A DNA stretch of 20,814 nucleotides. It comes from a virus. Numbering within the stretch: the first letter of the stretch is position 1; each line of letters begins with the position of its first letter. Below the pieces are notes generated by a model that saw only the letters and a list, made by a program, of their open reading frames with translations, was not told the DNA's origin and ran no database searches. The position numbers and the translations under genes were made by a program. The stretch covers positions 1-20,814 of the IMG/VR virus record IMGVR_UViG_3300039106_000063, one strand, 5' to 3'. Shown here piece by piece: positions 18,569 to 20,814 of the stretch.

Positions 18569-18747
18569 TGTATGTATCAATGCAGGGTGTAAATCTAGCA
18601 CCTAAAGTAAAAGAACTTGAATTACGTCTTGAAATGTTGGAAAATGTGGTAAAAGCATTACAATTGGACAAACCCCGAATGGGTCGCCCTCCAAAGGACA
18701 AACATGGAACAGAACGAACTGAAGTCAATACTACAGTCAGAGATTGA
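18568..18747 (+). CDS. Coiled-coil mini-protein with AT-hook-like motif (59 aa)
   Basis: ATG 18568 shares a base with the terminase stop (TGATG). It reads MYVSMQGVNLAPKVKELELR, LEMLENVVKALQLDK, then PRMGRPPKDKHGTE. The middle is a coiled-coil with heptad Leu/Val, and RMGRPPK resembles an AT-hook. An alternative start is the ATG at 18580. It overlaps the portal gene by 44 bases, which reads a different frame. It may join terminase or portal to DNA; function unknown. Confidence 0.55.
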   Translation: MYVSMQGVNLAPKVKELELRLEMLENVVKALQLDKPRMGRPPKDKHGTERTEVNTTVRD

Positions 18748-20814
18748 TGATGCAATTGGCTTTATTGAAAGTGAAACTGTTGAACAACGCAAACAGGCTC
18801 TGGAGGCTTATCTACGACAGCCATATGGTAATGAAGTTGAGGGTAAGTCTCAAATCGTTACTGGAGAAGTGGCAGAAGCGATAGATGGTGCGTTGCCTAG
18901 CTTAGTTCGTATCTTTACAGGCTCAGACAATATCGTAGTCTTTGAGCCACAAGGCCCAAGGGATGAAGCCTCTGCCAAGCAAGCTACTGATTACTGCAAT
19001 TGGGTATTCAATCGTGATAACGCTGGTGTAGCCATTCTGCATGATTGGTTCAAAGATGCCTTGATGCAGAAGAACGGCATCGTTAAAGCATATTGGGAAA
19101 ACAAAGAAGACATTACTAAAGAGCGTTACTTTGACTTGTCTGATGACGAGTTAGCAATGCTGATGAGTGATGAGACTATGGAGATTGTCGAGCAAGATAC
19201 GACAGAGTTTCCAATTATTGACCCAATGGGTCAGCCAGTTATAGACCCGATGGGTATGCCTGTGATGGGTTCTACGCATAACGTAGTTGTTCAGCAGAAG
19301 AAAAAGTCAGGCAAAGTAACGATTGAGAATGTTCCTCCAGAGGAGTTTTTGATTAGCAAGAAGGCTAGAACTATTGCTGATTCACCTTTCGTAGCCCACA
19401 GGCAGATGTTGACTCGTAGTGACTTGGTTGCTATGGGTTTCAACAAGAAACAGGTAGAGAGTTTGCAGATGGGTGATGCTTTGGCATACACACCAGAGCG
19501 TGTGGCTCGTTATTCTGCTGGTGAGCAACCTTACCAAACGCAAACTGATGACCCCTCAATGCAAGAGATTGAGGTCTTTGAGTGTTATGTCAAAACTGAT
19601 ATGAACGGAAAGGGCATTGCTGCTCTGACTCAAGTCTTCTACGCTTCTAATGAGATTCTGCAAGATGAAGGTGGTAAGGAAATGGTTGAGGAAGTGGACT
19701 ACGTTCCTTTCCACTCAATCTGTCCTATCCCAATTCCGCACAAGTTCTTTGGTAACTCGTTAGCTGACAGAACAGTTGACCTACAGTTAATTAAGACCAC
19801 TATCACTCGTCAGATGTTGGATAATTTATATCTGACAAACAATGCTCGTGTGGTTGCGGTAGAAGGTCAAGTAAACCTTGATGACTTGCTGACTTCTACT
19901 GCTGGTGGTGTTATTCGTGCGAAGTCACAGGGTGCTGTTCAACAGTTAGTTGTTCAGAACGTGGCTAATCAGGCTTTCCCGATGCTTCAGTATCTGGACA
20001 CAGTACAGTCTAAGCGTACTGGTGTATCTGATGCTTCACAAGGTTTAGACCCTGCTATCTTGCAGAACGTGACTGCTGCTGCGGTAGCTTCTATGCAACA
20101 AGCTGGCGCAGGTAAGATTGAACTGATGGCTCGAATCTTTGCTGAGACAGGTGTTAAGTCTTTGTTCCAAGGTATCTTGCACTTGCTCTGTAAATATCAG
20201 GACAAGGCTCGTATGGTGCGTATGCGTGGTGAGTTCGTAGAGTTTGACCCTAGAACATGGGCTAACCAATACGATGTTTCTATCAACGTAGGTTTGGGTG
20301 CTGGAAACCGACAAGAGCAGATGGCTATGTTGTCTATGGTATTGGCTAAACAAGAACAGTTGATTGGTCAGTACGGCCCTGCCAATCCTTACGTTTCACC
20401 TGCTCAGTATCGTGGCACATTGGGACGCATGGTAGAGATTGCTGGCTTTAAAGATAGTGCTGAGTTCTACAAAGCTATTACGCCAGAGCAAGACCAAGCG
20501 TTGAGCAACCCTCCTCCACAACAGCAACAGATGCCTCCAGAAGTGCAAGCAATCATGGCTCGAACACAAGCTGAGATACAGGCTAACCAAGCCAAAGCAC
20601 AAGCTGACATTCAGTTGAAGCAACAGCAACAACAGATTGACATGGAGATGGCACAACAGAAGGCTGTTCTTGAAATGCAGATGATGCGTGAAAAGGAAGC
20701 TGCTAAGTTGCAATTAGAGCGTGAGAAACAACAGGCTTACTTTGCTATGAAGCAACAAGAGTTTGAAGCAGAAGCACAATTGAAAGCAATGAAGATTGGT
20801 GCTGGCATTACATC
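18704..20814 (+). CDS. Portal protein, P22-like type, 5' part (over 700 aa, runs off the window)
   Basis: Open from ATG 18704 (AAGGA 5 bases upstream) to the window end without a stop. Early parts VTGEVAEAIDGALPSLVRIF and NWVFNRDNAGVAILHDWFKD-ALMQKNGIVKAYW are the wing/crown region of P22-like portals. Later IPIPHKFFGNSLADRTVDLQ-LIKTTITRQMLDNLY and MRGEFVEFDPRTWANQYDVS are the characteristic core of this family. The C-terminal part from about residue 600 is a Gln/Lys/Ala-rich helix (KQQQQQIDMEMAQQ), comparable with the P22 portal barrel. A short repeat, IDPMGQPVIDPMGMPV, lies near residue 170. It forms the DNA entry ring and is the basis for suspecting a podovirus. Confidence 0.9.
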   Translation, partial: MEQNELKSILQSEIDDAIGFIESETVEQRKQALEAYLRQPYGNEVEGKSQIVTGEVAEAIDGALPSLVRIFTGSDNIVVFEPQGPRDEASAKQATDYCNWVFNRDNAGVAILHDWFKDALMQKNGIVKAYWENKEDITKERYFDLSDDELAMLMSDETMEIVEQDTTEFPIIDPMGQPVIDPMGMPVMGSTHNVVVQQKKKSGKVTIENVPPEEFLISKKARTIADSPFVAHRQMLTRSDLVAMGFNKKQVESLQMGDALAYTPERVARYSAGEQPYQTQTDDPSMQEIEVFECYVKTDMNGKGIAALTQVFYASNEILQDEGGKEMVEEVDYVPFHSICPIPIPHKFFGNSLADRTVDLQLIKTTITRQMLDNLYLTNNARVVAVEGQVNLDDLLTSTAGGVIRAKSQGAVQQLVVQNVANQAFPMLQYLDTVQSKRTGVSDASQGLDPAILQNVTAAAVASMQQAGAGKIELMARIFAETGVKSLFQGILHLLCKYQDKARMVRMRGEFVEFDPRTWANQYDVSINVGLGAGNRQEQMAMLSMVLAKQEQLIGQYGPANPYVSPAQYRGTLGRMVEIAGFKDSAEFYKAITPEQDQALSNPPPQQQQMPPEVQAIMARTQAEIQANQAKAQADIQLKQQQQQIDMEMAQQKAVLEMQMMREKEAAKLQLEREKQQAYFAMKQQEFEAEAQLKAMKIGAGIT

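Noticed and set aside
19230-19262. Repeat element in the portal gene
   Set aside because: The IDPMG repeat is a short in-frame duplication common in disordered loops of such portals, not a mobile or regulatory repeat.
1-20814. CRISPR array or insertion sequence
   Set aside because: No regularly spaced direct repeats, terminal inverted repeats or transposase motifs were seen; the only mobile gene recognised is the homing endonuclease.

Overview
The window is a piece of a tailed double-stranded DNA phage genome (Caudoviricetes). It holds a large terminase, a portal of the P22-like type, tail fibres, a lysis cassette with endolysin and spanins, a replication initiator, a single-strand annealing protein, NinB and orphan DNA methyltransferases. 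The portal type suggests a podovirus-like virion. The host is probably Gram-negative, because there is a nested Rz/Rz1 spanin pair and more than one lipobox protein. Several small proteins resemble, from memory, families common in freshwater and marine phage genomes; that is recognition, not a search. No integrase, CI-type repressor, tRNA gene or CRISPR array was seen. Genes run off both ends, and no gene-free stretch exceeds 300 bases.

Layout. 1-3283 (+): the end of one tail fibre gene, a second modular fibre gene, and a tail assembly chaperone-like gene. 3280-7666 (+): a tightly overlapping lysis/late cassette with many tiny membrane proteins, a lipoprotein, Rz with Rz1 embedded in another frame, a GH19-type endolysin, an HExxH protein and a metallophosphoesterase. 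7659-10312 (-): a leftward early operon with three small genes, a DUF1071-type annealing protein, a free-standing HNH-AP2 homing endonuclease, a protein with an SSB-like acidic tail, a PD-(D/E)XK-like nuclease and a MazG-like pyrophosphohydrolase. 10313-10439: a divergent control region. 10440-14460 (+): a Cro-like regulator, a second HTH-like protein, a structured RNA leader, an O-like replication protein, a DNA methyltransferase, a VRR-NUC-like nuclease, NinB, small conserved proteins and a Ref/HNH-like protein, closed by a terminator. 14549-15697 (+): a Cys-rich protein and four small basic proteins, then a second terminator. 15761-20814 (+): a ParB-methyltransferase fusion, small and large terminase, a coiled-coil mini-protein and the portal.

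Regulation is the most interesting part. Three promoters share an extended -10 element, TTTGCTATACT. Two of them, 3.2 kb apart on opposite strands, also share their whole 5' leader. The third lies so close to the Cro-like start codon that a leaderless mRNA is predicted. A fourth promoter, at 10958, should start transcription at the first base of a 68-nt three-way-junction RNA (10969-11036). Its third hairpin is complementary to two sites just before the replication gene start codon. That logic resembles the phage P1/P7 C4 antisense RNA, but here it would control replication.

The genes fit a lytic-style programme: a leftward recombination and nucleotide-metabolism operon and a rightward replication/recombination operon are switched by the Cro-like protein and the RNA leader, followed by packaging, structure and lysis.
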